Source of the DNA: Bradyrhizobium sp. CCBAU 051011
GTDB taxonomy: Bacteria; Pseudomonadota; Alphaproteobacteria; Rhizobiales; Xanthobacteraceae
NCBI RefSeq assembly: GCF_009930815.1
Contig: NZ_CP022222.1
Coordinates: 3,266,501-3,330,500, forward strand
Length of the DNA stretch: 64,000 bases
Direction: 5' to 3'
Position numbers and translations under genes: made by a program. Below the pieces are notes generated by a model. That model saw nothing but the letters and a program-made list of their open reading frames with translations. It ran no database searches and was not told the DNA's origin. Shown here piece by piece: positions 37,578 through 46,882 of the stretch (position 1 is the first letter of the stretch; every line of letters begins with the position of its first letter).

Positions 37578-39917
37578 TCAAAACCCCAATGGCACATCGC
37601 GGGCCTGCGCCACATGTTTGTAGCGAGGGCGACGCGGCCCCGGCGGCCAAGCGAGGCCGCTGTAGGGAACCCCGTCGCGCGAGAGCTGCGGATTGTAGTT
37701 CGGGTCCTCGTTGAGCCACTCCCCCCAGCGCGCCCGAAGCAAATTGAGCTCGCGCTCGAACCGCCCGCGCCGGTCGGCGCGATCGTCGGCGCCGCGGCTC
37801 GCGGATTCGGCGTGAACCAGCTTCGAGTGCGGCGTGAAAACGATGCGCTTGCCCGCCTGGCGCAGCCGCAAGCAATAGTCGACGTCGTTGAAGGCGACCG
37901 CAAAGCGCGCTTCGTCCATCCCGCCAACGTCAAGATAGTCGCTGCGTCTCGTCGCAAGGCAGGCTGCAGTCACCGCGCTGCATTCGTGCGCCACTAGGAG
38001 CTGGTCGAGAAATCCGGGATCATCAACGAATCTATCGGTAAAGGCGTGCGTCGCCGCGAAATTCATTCCCAAGACGACACCACCATGCTGAACGACGCCG
38101 CCGGGCCAGGTCAGGAGCGCACCGACCGCGCCGACGTCAGGCTCGGCCAGCCGCCTGAGCATCTCTTCGAGCCAATCATCGCAGCTCGCTTCGATGTCAT
38201 TGTTGAGGAGACAGAGCACGTCGGTGTCGAGCGTCGCCGCGGCTTGATTGTTCAGTCTTGCGAAGTTGAAGGGACCTTCGACTCGCAAGGTCCGCACGCC
38301 GCGTCTCGCCAGGTCCGCAAGGTAGGCGAGGGTGTCCGGGGCGGCACTGTCATTATCGACGACAAGAATATCTGCACGGCAGCGCTTGACAGCGGGCGCG
38401 ATGCTGTCGAGGCAGGTCCGCAGCAGCGGGAGACGATCGCGGGTCGGGACGACCACGGTCACGCGCTGTGGTGCAATCGCTCGAGCAATTCGAACTGCAG
38501 GAAAGAGGTTGCCTTGTTGCGGGATCACGTCCGCGCGGACGCCGCGCGCCTCGAGATGCATCTGGCTCGCCGTGGCAAGCTGATAATTGGCGTTCGTTCG
38601 ATCCAGCTTGGGAAGCGTTGCCAGCGTGCCCGGCAGGTGAAGAATATTGTCTTCACGCGGACCAGTGTGATCGAGCAGGCAGTTGAAGAGGCGGTAAAGA
38701 TTGTCGGGACGGGTCTCGAGGCTGGCGAGAAGGGCGCTGCGTCGCACTGCGAACAGATGTGCACAATAGCCTTGCTCAAGCATTCTCTCGTAGTCGAATG
38801 CGGGAAAGGCCAGCGGCCAGAGCCGGCCGTCGGCAATAAAATCGAGGTCGCCGTACAGCGCGATTGCACCAGGATATGCGTCAAATGCGGCTGCAATGCG
38901 GGCCAAGGCATTCGGCTCGAGCACCACGCCTGCCATTGTGATGACGACGTGATGTGAATCAGACGCGGCACCATCCAGGAACTCCAGGAGAGCGTCGCTG
39001 TCGACGGAGAGTGGCTCCCCCTCCATCGCGCCGGCGGTCCAGTTCTCGTGGGTCTGAGCCTCCAGCGCGGCCAGCGTTTGCGCGGCTCCGGCGGCGCCAG
39101 CGATGACGACCGCGAGCGAAAGGGTGCTGTTCCGCGGCACCGGCAGCGGAAAGCGATCGCGCCAATTTACGTAGTCGACAAGCGGAAGCGAGGCGGGAAT
39201 CAGTTGATCATACAGCTTGCCGCGCAGGCATTCTGCATCGTAGCCGCCGAGGGCGTCGATCATTCCGGCGAGACCGTCGGGAAAGGCAACAAAAACGGCC
39301 GTGGCCGGAATTTGCTCTCCGTCCTCCCTGCGCAACGAAACGCTGTGAACGCGTCCGTCGGCAAGGCGTTGCGGAACGTGAAAATCGAAGGAGCGAACGT
39401 TCCGGTGTGCGGCAGCTTCGCCGATGTGCGTCCAGGCCGTGGCGTGAATCTGTGCGACAGCTTTTCCGTCAACAATTGCCTCCAGGAAGAGAGCGGTTTC
39501 GCTATCGATCCAGCCCTGGAAGCGCAGCCCGCCGAGCCAGCACAGCTCACATCTTTGGTGCAGATCGATGAGGCTTGCGCGATCACTCTCCAGGTCGACA
39601 GGTTGACCGACGGGAGTGCCAATATTGGCGAGGCGTGCCTCGAGGGTACGCGCGGCGCGAAGCAGATCTGGCTCGATCGTGACTGCAAACCCGCAAGTCG
39701 CCTGGAGCCCTTGTTCAGCGAGCTCAGGAACGAAGAGATCGGCATAGATTGTCGTGAACACCAGACCATCGAGCAAGATCTCAACGGTAAAGCGGCGCCC
39801 CGGCGCGTGGCGCGAGTACACAAAGCCGGACAACGTGCCGTCGCGCGCGAGCTCGAGGCGGCCGGCGAGCTTTGATCTGATCAAAGGTTCGGGCTGGGGC
39901 GGGGAGGGCCGCGACAT
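37578..39917 (-). CDS. Large GT2-family glycosyltransferase
   Basis: About 779 residues. An N-terminal region (to about 270) of beta-rich sequence, including GFVYSRHAPGRRFTVEILLD, resembles the accessory domains seen before GT2 modules. A weak GT-like segment follows (LSLAVVIAGAAGAAQTLAAL). The clear GT2 domain starts at about 490: VTVVVPTRDRLPLLRTCLDS, LCLLNNDIEASCDDWLEEML (DxD-like NND) and MDEARFAVAFNDVDYCLRLR (catalytic ED-type). The C-terminus runs to PNYNPQLSRDG. ATG 39917 lies 2 bases after the stop of the next glycosyltransferase. It probably acts in the cytoplasm or at the inner membrane, adding sugars (possibly rhamnose) to a surface glycan; the acceptor is unknown. Confidence 0.85.
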   Translation of the reverse strand: MSRPSPPQPEPLIRSKLAGRLELARDGTLSGFVYSRHAPGRRFTVEILLDGLVFTTIYADLFVPELAEQGLQATCGFAVTIEPDLLRAARTLEARLANIGTPVGQPVDLESDRASLIDLHQRCELCWLGGLRFQGWIDSETALFLEAIVDGKAVAQIHATAWTHIGEAAAHRNVRSFDFHVPQRLADGRVHSVSLRREDGEQIPATAVFVAFPDGLAGMIDALGGYDAECLRGKLYDQLIPASLPLVDYVNWRDRFPLPVPRNSTLSLAVVIAGAAGAAQTLAALEAQTHENWTAGAMEGEPLSVDSDALLEFLDGAASDSHHVVITMAGVVLEPNALARIAAAFDAYPGAIALYGDLDFIADGRLWPLAFPAFDYERMLEQGYCAHLFAVRRSALLASLETRPDNLYRLFNCLLDHTGPREDNILHLPGTLATLPKLDRTNANYQLATASQMHLEARGVRADVIPQQGNLFPAVRIARAIAPQRVTVVVPTRDRLPLLRTCLDSIAPAVKRCRADILVVDNDSAAPDTLAYLADLARRGVRTLRVEGPFNFARLNNQAAATLDTDVLCLLNNDIEASCDDWLEEMLRRLAEPDVGAVGALLTWPGGVVQHGGVVLGMNFAATHAFTDRFVDDPGFLDQLLVAHECSAVTAACLATRRSDYLDVGGMDEARFAVAFNDVDYCLRLRQAGKRIVFTPHSKLVHAESASRGADDRADRRGRFERELNLLRARWGEWLNEDPNYNPQLSRDGVPYSGLAWPPGPRRPRYKHVAQARDVPLGF

Positions 39918-39919
39918 GC

Positions 39920-42376
39920 TCAGGACCACATGATCCAGTCGACCACGCGATCGACAAGCCCTGCCGCGTCCACATTGGCAGGAATGGCAAGGTCCCCTTT
40001 GCGGGGCGTCAGCGAGCCGCCGGACCAGTCGCGATATGCGACGGGCCTTGTCGCCTGTTTAGCTGCCTCGATGAGAGGATGGCCGAAGACGGGCTGCTCG
40101 AAATTGGTCAGGAGCCAGCCCGGATTATGAGGCGCCAGGACCTCACCCAGTTCGTCCGCCGCAACCACGCCCGTGACGAAAAGACTGGGCTGCGACATCA
40201 GGCGATCATCGCCGCAAGTGGTTCCGGCGACGACTATCGGCAGCGATGGGTCGCACCGCCACAGACGATCTGCCAATGTTTGTATCATGCGCAGGGATGC
40301 GGGCGATGGCGTGGAGGGAACGATGACAAGAGACCTGTCAGAGGCGGAGATCGGAGGCAGTGCCAGGGAGCATGTGGGCCAATCATGCAGGACGATCTTG
40401 CGGCTGGGCCACCGTGCCTCGGCATAAGCCCTGGCCGCTTTGCTGGGGACGAGAAGTGGAATCGTGTCAGCGGGCGGGGAAGCGATCTCGTCTACGCTCT
40501 CCGATATCAGCCAGCGGTCAATCGGAAGATTGAGGTTCCGGATCAGCTCGATGAGCCGTGGCGGCGGATTCGGCTCGAGGATCTCGACACGGGTTGGGGA
40601 TAACCGTGTCAGGATGTCGCCGGCCTCGGCGAGACCTGTCTCTGTGTCGAGGCGCAGACGAGTGGCCTGCGGCAAACCTCCGTCGGCAGCCCTGAGATGA
40701 AGCACGTCGTGCTCCCGCAAGAGCAGGATCGGGTGCTCGCCATGCAGTCGGAGGTAGCATATCCGCGCGTCGGTGACCGCAGGGTAGGTCCGATCACTCG
40801 CGAGCACCAGCACCGATGGGTCCGCCGGCCACGGCAGCGCGCATTCGAGTGCGGCGCGCGCCGCCCGCAGCGGATCGGCGATCTCAAAAGCGCGGCACTC
40901 CTCCCGGTAAGTCGGAAACCGCTGGTCTAGGATACGCAGATTACGAAGCACGAGGCCTCGCTTCTCCTCCTGAAAGGACTTCGAGCCGTGATGTCCGACA
41001 TAGATCGACGGCGCGCAAACATTGCGGAATCCGTTGGCGCGCGCGCGAAGGCAGAGATCGACGTCCTCGAGATAGCCGCGCTCAAAATTATCCGAAAGCT
41101 CGCCCACACTGTCGAGGCAAGCACGGGTTATATAGAGGCAAAATCCGATGCCGCTTGCGACATCGATCGCGCGCCCCGCGTTGGCGACGCTGGCGATGCG
41201 ATCGATCGCGACAATCTCCTCGTAACCGAGCATCGGATTACCGTCGTTCGGCGTCGGAAAGGAGAAGACGTCGGCGTTATTCGAGAGCGGCGTGACCGTT
41301 CCGATGTTCGGCGCCGAATGTGCGACAACAGCCAATCGATCGGCGAAGTCCGGCGGGACAAGGGTGTCTGAGTTGAGCAGCACGACGTCGCCCGTCGGGA
41401 TCTCCTTCAGGCCACGATTGATCGCACCGACGAAGCCGAGATTGACTGCGTTCACGAGGAGACGGATCTTGCCGCCAGCGGCAAGCTCGCTCAGATAACG
41501 CCGCAGCTCCAATTCCGGGCTGGCATCATCGATGGCGAGAACCTGAAAGGCGTCCTTGCGGGACCCCCGCGGGCACCTTGCCTTGTCGAGGCTCTCGAAG
41601 CATTCGATCGTGGCCTGTGCATCCCCATAGACGGGGACGATAATGGTGGGCAGGTCAGCGTTTGATCTGACCTTGGTGAAAAGGGGCGGAGCGGGTCGAA
41701 GGCTCATCGTCGAGGCAAGGTTGGGCGCCACGCGTCGAACCTGGATGATGTCTCCGCCGCATGTCAGCGTCACGATCTGAGCTGCATTGGACGGCGGCCG
41801 TCGAACCAGGAAGGTCGTTGCCTGCACATCTGCGCTCGCCAGAGGGTGGAATGGATTGGGCTCGAGAACGCTCGTCAGCATGCCGTCTTCGGTTGCAAGG
41901 CTCACTTCGACTGGAAGCGCCTTGGTCCAGGCGACCCAGCCCGTCACGTGATTGTCAAATACCGAGGTGGCGGCCCAATGCTGGCCCCCGGCAAGCCGCA
42001 GCTCCGCGATTGCAACTCGAAGAATGGCTGGATTGCCTTCGCGAGGTATCAGTTGAGCGGCTGCGACCTGTCGCCGATTGTCGGCAGCCCACGCCAGCAT
42101 CCGGCGATTGGCGCTGACATCGGAAGGATCGACCATAAGCGCTTGCGCAAGGTCGGCCAGTGCAGCTTCCTCAAGTCCAAGGTTCCAGGCGGCTTCGGCG
42201 CGGAGGACGAAGCAATGAGCGGCCGGCGGGGGCGCAGTTCGGACGCGTCGATCTGCGTATTTGAGCGCCTTAGCGAAGTCCCGGGCAGTCAACGCCTCGG
42301 CCGCGAGGCGTTCAAGCGCGATATGCGCACGAGGCCCGACAAGCGAGGGGACTTTATTGAACACGTCAAGAACCAT
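39920..42376 (-). CDS. TPR-containing GT2 glycosyltransferase
   Basis: 818 residues. Residues 15-110 look like TPR helices (AKALKYADRRVRTAPPPAAH, EEAALADLAQALMVDPSDVS). Residues about 240-480 are a GT2 module: TIIVPVYGDAQATIECFESL, VLAIDDASPELELRRYLSEL, VLLNSDTLVPPDF (DxD) and FERGYLEDVDLCLRARANGF. The remaining 330 residues resemble a second, GT-B-like region without a clear motif. It overlaps the upstream hypothetical gene by 11 bases and almost touches the downstream glycosyltransferase, so the three form one leftward operon. Intact. Confidence 0.85.
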   Translation of the reverse strand: MVLDVFNKVPSLVGPRAHIALERLAAEALTARDFAKALKYADRRVRTAPPPAAHCFVLRAEAAWNLGLEEAALADLAQALMVDPSDVSANRRMLAWAADNRRQVAAAQLIPREGNPAILRVAIAELRLAGGQHWAATSVFDNHVTGWVAWTKALPVEVSLATEDGMLTSVLEPNPFHPLASADVQATTFLVRRPPSNAAQIVTLTCGGDIIQVRRVAPNLASTMSLRPAPPLFTKVRSNADLPTIIVPVYGDAQATIECFESLDKARCPRGSRKDAFQVLAIDDASPELELRRYLSELAAGGKIRLLVNAVNLGFVGAINRGLKEIPTGDVVLLNSDTLVPPDFADRLAVVAHSAPNIGTVTPLSNNADVFSFPTPNDGNPMLGYEEIVAIDRIASVANAGRAIDVASGIGFCLYITRACLDSVGELSDNFERGYLEDVDLCLRARANGFRNVCAPSIYVGHHGSKSFQEEKRGLVLRNLRILDQRFPTYREECRAFEIADPLRAARAALECALPWPADPSVLVLASDRTYPAVTDARICYLRLHGEHPILLLREHDVLHLRAADGGLPQATRLRLDTETGLAEAGDILTRLSPTRVEILEPNPPPRLIELIRNLNLPIDRWLISESVDEIASPPADTIPLLVPSKAARAYAEARWPSRKIVLHDWPTCSLALPPISASDRSLVIVPSTPSPASLRMIQTLADRLWRCDPSLPIVVAGTTCGDDRLMSQPSLFVTGVVAADELGEVLAPHNPGWLLTNFEQPVFGHPLIEAAKQATRPVAYRDWSGGSLTPRKGDLAIPANVDAAGLVDRVVDWIMWS

Positions 42377-43265
42377 GCGGTGGTCTGACCTTGTCGATCG
42401 CGTTAGCGTCAGAATTCTCTCGGCTCGACCGGCTGCGGAAAACGCGGACTCGGCCAGAGCCGACAGGCTTTCGTGCCGGCTTTGCCGGTATCATGACGTT
42501 ATCTGCGGCCGCTATCCGGTTGACACCGATGCGAATGCCGACCAGAGGCTCGCGGTTGGTCGGGCCGGACAGTACGACGCGTTTGCCGACGGCGCGCAAG
42601 GTCGGCGCGTTCAAGAACGTCGCCTCCGCGACGAACCCGAATCCTTCGTCGCTAATTTCCAGCACGACACCCGTGATCGCCAAGGCTCGTCCGCGGGTGC
42701 CCGCATAGGTCCCGAGCGAGACCATTTTGCCGCTGCCCCCCTGGCCGTTGGCGAATTCGACTGCATAGCGAATATCGAGACCCACAGGCTTCTCCGGCCA
42801 GTCAAGGGCAATCCCTTCGATGCGCGATGGGGCTGTTGGACCCGCAATCCATGTGTTGGATGCGACGACAACATCGCCGCGACCTGCAACGTGGCCGAGG
42901 ACCTTGAGGCCCTCCACTGCAACATTTGCGTGCAAAGCCGCTCGCTCACCTGGCGCCGCGAGCGGCCTGCGGCCGGACTGAATCGGTTCGATACGAACCA
43001 TGGCCCCGCGCGATCCGCCGGGTCGCATCGGTTCAACCTTAATCTGCAATGTGCCGGGCGCGTTGACCCGAACCATCAGACCGGAATTGGGCTCCCAAAG
43101 CGTCGGCTCGGTCGCATCGGGATGCATGATGAGCTCCATGCGTCCCTCATGCCCCTCCGTCGGTACAACCGTGACGTGGGGCGGAGAGGCAACATCGTCC
43201 GCGCTCTTGTAGCTCACGAAGAACAGTCCCCGATCAAGACTTACGACTTTCTGCTGTTCGCCCAT
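42366..43265 (-). CDS. Hypothetical protein, first gene of the glycosyltransferase operon
   Basis: About 299 residues, soluble, with no signal peptide or membrane segment. It is beta-rich in appearance (RMELIMHPDATEPTLWEPNS, TLQIKVEPMRPGGSRGAMVR, GFGFVAEATFLNAPTLRAVG) with a basic C-terminal tail. I recognise no family. Alternating strands and turns could form a carbohydrate-binding-like fold, but this is speculation. The start is at one of two adjacent ATGs (43268 or 43265). The 3' end overlaps the next gene, so its job is probably tied to the glycosyltransferases. Confidence 0.7.
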   Translation of the reverse strand: MGEQQKVVSLDRGLFFVSYKSADDVASPPHVTVVPTEGHEGRMELIMHPDATEPTLWEPNSGLMVRVNAPGTLQIKVEPMRPGGSRGAMVRIEPIQSGRRPLAAPGERAALHANVAVEGLKVLGHVAGRGDVVVASNTWIAGPTAPSRIEGIALDWPEKPVGLDIRYAVEFANGQGGSGKMVSLGTYAGTRGRALAITGVVLEISDEGFGFVAEATFLNAPTLRAVGKRVVLSGPTNREPLVGIRIGVNRIAAADNVMIPAKPARKPVGSGRVRVFRSRSSRENSDANAIDKVRPPHGS

Positions 43266-43386
43266 CATTGCGCCCGACTCGCATCCGATAAACTAGGACC
43301 TTCTTTTGCTTGCCTGACAGCCGCCGGTGACTGCTCGAGAGGTGGAGGGCTACTCCACGAAGGGTTCGCTTTTTAGCGAACGCTTC

Positions 43387-43677
43387 TCAAGGGAGCCGTG
43401 GACGCCAATCGATGGGAAGAGATCGTCGCAAGTATTCAGTTTGTGTGCTGAGCAGCTCCGCCAATTGACGAAGCCCGTCATTCTCGTTTCTCAATAGCTC
43501 GATGACATCAGCGATGTCATTGATACCGACCAAGTCGCGACACCAGTCTTGCCACTCAGAGTCAAGGCGCGGTTGTTTGATCTTCATCAGAAGGCTCACT
43601 GCGTCTGAACTTCGATTGAAGCAACCTATCAGGACTCGAATGGCGAGAGCAAACCGAACGTGGGTTTCGTTAGTCAT
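43387..43677 (-). CDS. Small hypothetical protein
   Basis: 96 residues: THVRFALAIRVLIGCFNRSS, then DAVSLLMKIKQPRLDSEWQD and GINDIADVIELLRNENDGLR. Helical and charged, composition typical of real protein, no membrane segment. No family recognised and only a weak ribosome binding site. It lies between the hypothetical operon start and the GT4 gene. Moderate confidence that it is coding. Confidence 0.5.
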   Translation of the reverse strand: MTNETHVRFALAIRVLIGCFNRSSDAVSLLMKIKQPRLDSEWQDWCRDLVGINDIADVIELLRNENDGLRQLAELLSTQTEYLRRSLPIDWRPRLP

Positions 43678-43975
43678 AATTGTTTCACTTTGGGATAGGA
43701 AACTGTCAGACGCATCGAAAGCTTTGACCGGAGAAGTAGTTCAACAGTTTAGCCATCGGGAACTTGCGGAGAACTGACACCATGGGGTCATGACGGATCG
43801 ATTGACTCTGAATCGAATCTAATTCGCGCCCTTGCTCACGAAACGAGCAAAGACGAAAACCCCACCGTCTAAGTTCGTTTGAACTGGAAGGTGCGTGCTT
43901 CGCGGCCGACAACCATTGCTACAGGTATCTCCATGCTGGCACTCATTCACCATGCGACCACCCGGAGCTTCGTCG

Positions 43976-45265
43976 ATGAAGATTCTATTCGTTCACAACA
44001 ATTTCCCGGCTCAGTATCGCAACATAGCGGCTGCCTTGGCCAGGGAGCCTAGCTTCGAGGTCGTCGCCGTCGGTGCATCGACTGCAAGATCGATGCTATC
44101 CGTGAGATTGACTAGATACGCTCTTCCGGACGCGGACGTTTCAGGAACGCATCCGTTTGCACGACGCTTCGACGTCGAGTGCCGGCGCGCAGAGCAGGTG
44201 CTGTACACTCTTTCGAGCCTGGTGACGTCGGGGTTCGCGCCGGATATGATCCTCGCCCATCCCGGATGGGGCGAGACTCTGCCGTTGCGCACGATGTTTC
44301 CGAAGGCGCGATTGGTCGTCTATTGTGAATTTTTTTACGGGGCCGAGGGGCGCGACGTCGGATTTGATCCGGAATTTCCAATGCCCGGACTCGATGGTCA
44401 CATGGGGCTCCAGTTGAAGAATGCGACGACCCTGCTCGCGCTCGAGGATTGCGAAGTGGGCATCTCGCCAACAAAGTGGCAGCAATCGACGTTTCCCACA
44501 CGTTATCAGGACAAGATTAACGTGATTCATGAGGGCGTCGACACGGCGCGCATGCGGCCGAATTCACAGGCGCGCCTAGCGCTACCGAACGGACAGCACC
44601 TGCGCCCCTCCGACGAGGTCGTGACGTTTGTCGCGCGCAATCTGGAGCCGCTGAGGGGCTACCATATCTTTATGCGCGCGCTGCCCGAGACCTTGAAACG
44701 CCGGCCGAACGCGCAGATCATCATCATCGGCAGGGATGGCGTGTCCTACGGACTGCCGCCCCCGGCGGGCGAAACCTGGAAATCGAGGTTCCTTGACGAG
44801 GTGCGCGATCGCCTCGATTTGTCCCGTGTTCATTTCATGGGCGGCGTCTCGTATGAAATCCTTATTGCAGCCCTTCAGGTGTCATCGGCGCATGTCTATT
44901 TTACCTATCCCTTCGTGCTGTCCTGGTCGATGTTGGAGGCAATGAGTGCGGGGTGCCTCGTCATCGGTTCTGACACGGCACCGGTACGCGAAGTCATCAC
45001 TTCCGGCGAAAACGGCTTACTCGTCCCATTCTTCGCGGTTGACGAGCTTGCCGGACGGATCGTTGAAGCGCTGGAGCAGCCAGCAAAATTCTCCCCCCTC
45101 CGCGATAGGGCCCGCCGCCACGTTATTTATCATTATGACGCCGAGCAGGTCTGCGTGCCGCGAATGCGCCGCCTTCTTGATTTAAGGGCAGATTCCGCGT
45201 CATCCCCGCGCGTTTTCTCGCCTACGCCGCCCGGTTTTCGGCGCGTCATAGGGACAGCGCTTTGA
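43976..45265 (+). CDS. GT4-family glycosyltransferase
   Basis: About 429 residues, GT-B fold. MKILFVHNNFPAQYRNIAAA is typical of the N-terminal Glyco_trans_4-like domain. DMILAHPGWGETLPLRTMFP and YCEFFYGAEGRDVGFDPEFP follow. The C-terminal donor-binding domain has TFVARNLEPLRGYHIFMRAL and IIIIGRDGVSYG. The conserved end block is VLSWSMLEAMSAGCLVIGSD with APVREVITSGENGLLV. ATG 43976 has GGAG upstream; a longer frame from 43895 is open but unconvincing. It probably transfers a hexose during glycan assembly. Intact. Confidence 0.9.
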   Translation: MKILFVHNNFPAQYRNIAAALAREPSFEVVAVGASTARSMLSVRLTRYALPDADVSGTHPFARRFDVECRRAEQVLYTLSSLVTSGFAPDMILAHPGWGETLPLRTMFPKARLVVYCEFFYGAEGRDVGFDPEFPMPGLDGHMGLQLKNATTLLALEDCEVGISPTKWQQSTFPTRYQDKINVIHEGVDTARMRPNSQARLALPNGQHLRPSDEVVTFVARNLEPLRGYHIFMRALPETLKRRPNAQIIIIGRDGVSYGLPPPAGETWKSRFLDEVRDRLDLSRVHFMGGVSYEILIAALQVSSAHVYFTYPFVLSWSMLEAMSAGCLVIGSDTAPVREVITSGENGLLVPFFAVDELAGRIVEALEQPAKFSPLRDRARRHVIYHYDAEQVCVPRMRRLLDLRADSASSPRVFSPTPPGFRRVIGTAL

Positions 45266-45375
45266 GGTCCACGAAGGCGCCCGCGGTGTGGACAGCGTCT
45301 GCCATACTTCCAGCTTGGAGTCGCGCTCGCGCTGCTTCAGTCGCCGAGACACGCTACGCCAGCATAAGCGTGACC

Positions 45376-45680
45376 TTGCCCCCATATGTGGAACGGGCCG
45401 CGTGGCAAGAGCTTTTTGAGTCGATTTCACACATTGGGACGGTGCGGTCATATGTCCGGCCTTTGCGCGCGGCACCTGGCCGCTGGCCTCGATGAGATCC
45501 GCGGAAGGAGGAGCTAAATCAAGTTTACGCGCTTGAGCGCATTGGGGGCAGTAGCTTCGCTCGTTTCGGGATGTCGTCCCATGGGTTCATCGGCTTGTTG
45601 TTGCACCTTGCCCTCTGCCGGCCTGCGCCGGTCAGATCGCTTTGGCGGTAACTGCGTCCATCAGACGGCGGCCGCGGTAC
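45376..45680 (+). repeat. IS-derived segment, inverted copy of 13010-13310
   Basis: It starts TGACCTTGCCCCCATATGTG and ends with the reverse complement of the IS110 gene end (CTGCGTCCATCAGACGGCGG). It shares most bases with 13010-13310 in opposite orientation. The IS5-like fragment is joined directly to it. Confidence 0.65.
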
Positions 45681-45689
45681 GACGCGCAA

Positions 45690-45983
45690 AATCCCCGGCG
45701 CGTCTTCATCTCCGGCCAGAAGCGCGGCGTCTTCGGCCTCATCAAGCGCGAGCTGCGCCGCCGCTCCGCCATCGAGCCCATCATCGGACACATGAAGGCA
45801 GAGGGCCACCTTGGCCGCTGCCTTCTCAAAGGCCGCGCCCGGCGATGCCGCCAATGTCGTCCTCTCAGCAGTAGGCCACAACTTCCGCCGCATCCTCGCC
45901 TGGCTCAGAGAACTCTTGTGCCTGTTTTTGGGGCTGCTATGGCGATCGTTCGCCTGCCCAGCCCAGCTCAATACGGCTTCTTA
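45690..45983 (+). pseudogene. IS5-family transposase, C-terminal fragment (different subgroup member)
   Basis: RVFISGQKRGVFGLIKRELR and RSAIEPIIGHMKAEGHLGRC correspond to the last catalytic region of the IS5 transposases here but with many differences, so it is an older relative. A frameshift after LKGRA moves GDAANVVLSAVGHNFRRILA and LRELLCLFLGLLWRSFACP into the next frame. Confidence 0.75.
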
Positions 45984-46739
45984 ACGACGACGAACTAAAA
46001 CGGTTTCTCAAACGGTGTTTTTCTCTGCGGAGCCGCAAACAGCTCTCGATAATGTGACCACACCAAAGGCGGTCCCGGATTGGCTGGGCCGCTGACGACC
46101 TTCCTCCAGCATTCTCTGAAACGTCGCGCCGCCGTTCACAAAGCTGAGTGCTCCACTTGTTGAGCGATGCTAGCTAAAAAGCCGCCTAGCTTTGCTCAAT
46201 TTGACTGGCGATCGGCCGTCTGGCGCAGCCGGAATCCTAGATCGACTGCGGTTGGACGATCCCTCAATAGATTTGCGCGCGCGAACTTAGTGCTCCGCTT
46301 CAACAAATCTCATGTGACGCGCGGGCGACATATTTCGGCGGCTGCAGCCTCATGGCCGGTTGGTGAGACGATAGTCTGTTTCGAACGGGTTTGTTTTGTT
46401 TCAAACAGGGCAGACAGACTGAGGTCTGTGCCACGCCCAGGCCTGTTATCTATTTCCAAACGCGCTGATTTTCGCGCGCAAACGCCCGCTGGCCTTGTCC
46501 GGTTTCTGACAGTAGTACAGCGCGTTCAAAACACCGGCTGTCGTCTGCCCCGTGCGAACTGTTTTCAAGGGTAATCCGCCGCTTAACGAGGCGGACGCCG
46601 TTGGCACGGCGGTTGCTATTAGGATGCAGCAACACGGCTGACGGCCCGCAGACCCGCGATGCTCTCACTCTCTCTGAGTTGCAGAACTTTGCCGCTGACC
46701 AGCGTGTCAGCTCATCCACGGAGCTTGGTAGGAGGTATC
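45984..46739. other. Intergenic stretch, no gene recognised
   Basis: About 750 bases lie between the IS5 relic and the collapsed RTX gene. Frames up to 135 codons exist but have no recognisable domain or start. It includes a repetitive GT-rich patch (near 46375-46420: TCTGTTTCGAACGGGTTTG and TTTCAAACAGGGCAGACAG). It probably contains the old promoter of locus B. AGGAGG is present just before ATG 46740. Confidence 0.4.
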
Positions 46740-46870
46740 ATGGCTATCAACCGGACAGGACTATTCGCAGGCAGGAACCGGCGCGCAATCGCTCGTTGGC
46801 GGGGCAGGTAATGACTTCCTTATAGATGTGACCTCGGGACGCGGCACGCAGGTCCGGGGCCTGCATTGCG
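46740..46870 (+). pseudogene. Collapsed RTX gene (locus B)
   Basis: A strong ribosome binding site (GGTAGGAGGTATC) precedes ATG 46740. After a few codons the frame is wrong. The + frame starting near 46772 reads AGTGAQSLVGGAGNDFLIDV, matching the repeat region of the locus A RTX protein (AGTGAQLLEGGSGNDVLQDL). Most of the N-terminus, nearly all repeats, the secretion signal and everything up to the ABC ATPase are deleted. Confidence 0.7.
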
Positions 46871-46882
46871 CAAGCGCTTGGC

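Noticed and set aside
46167..46574. 135-codon + strand frame in the gap before locus B
   Set aside because: No ribosome binding site, no recognisable domain, and stop-poor frames are common at this GC content.
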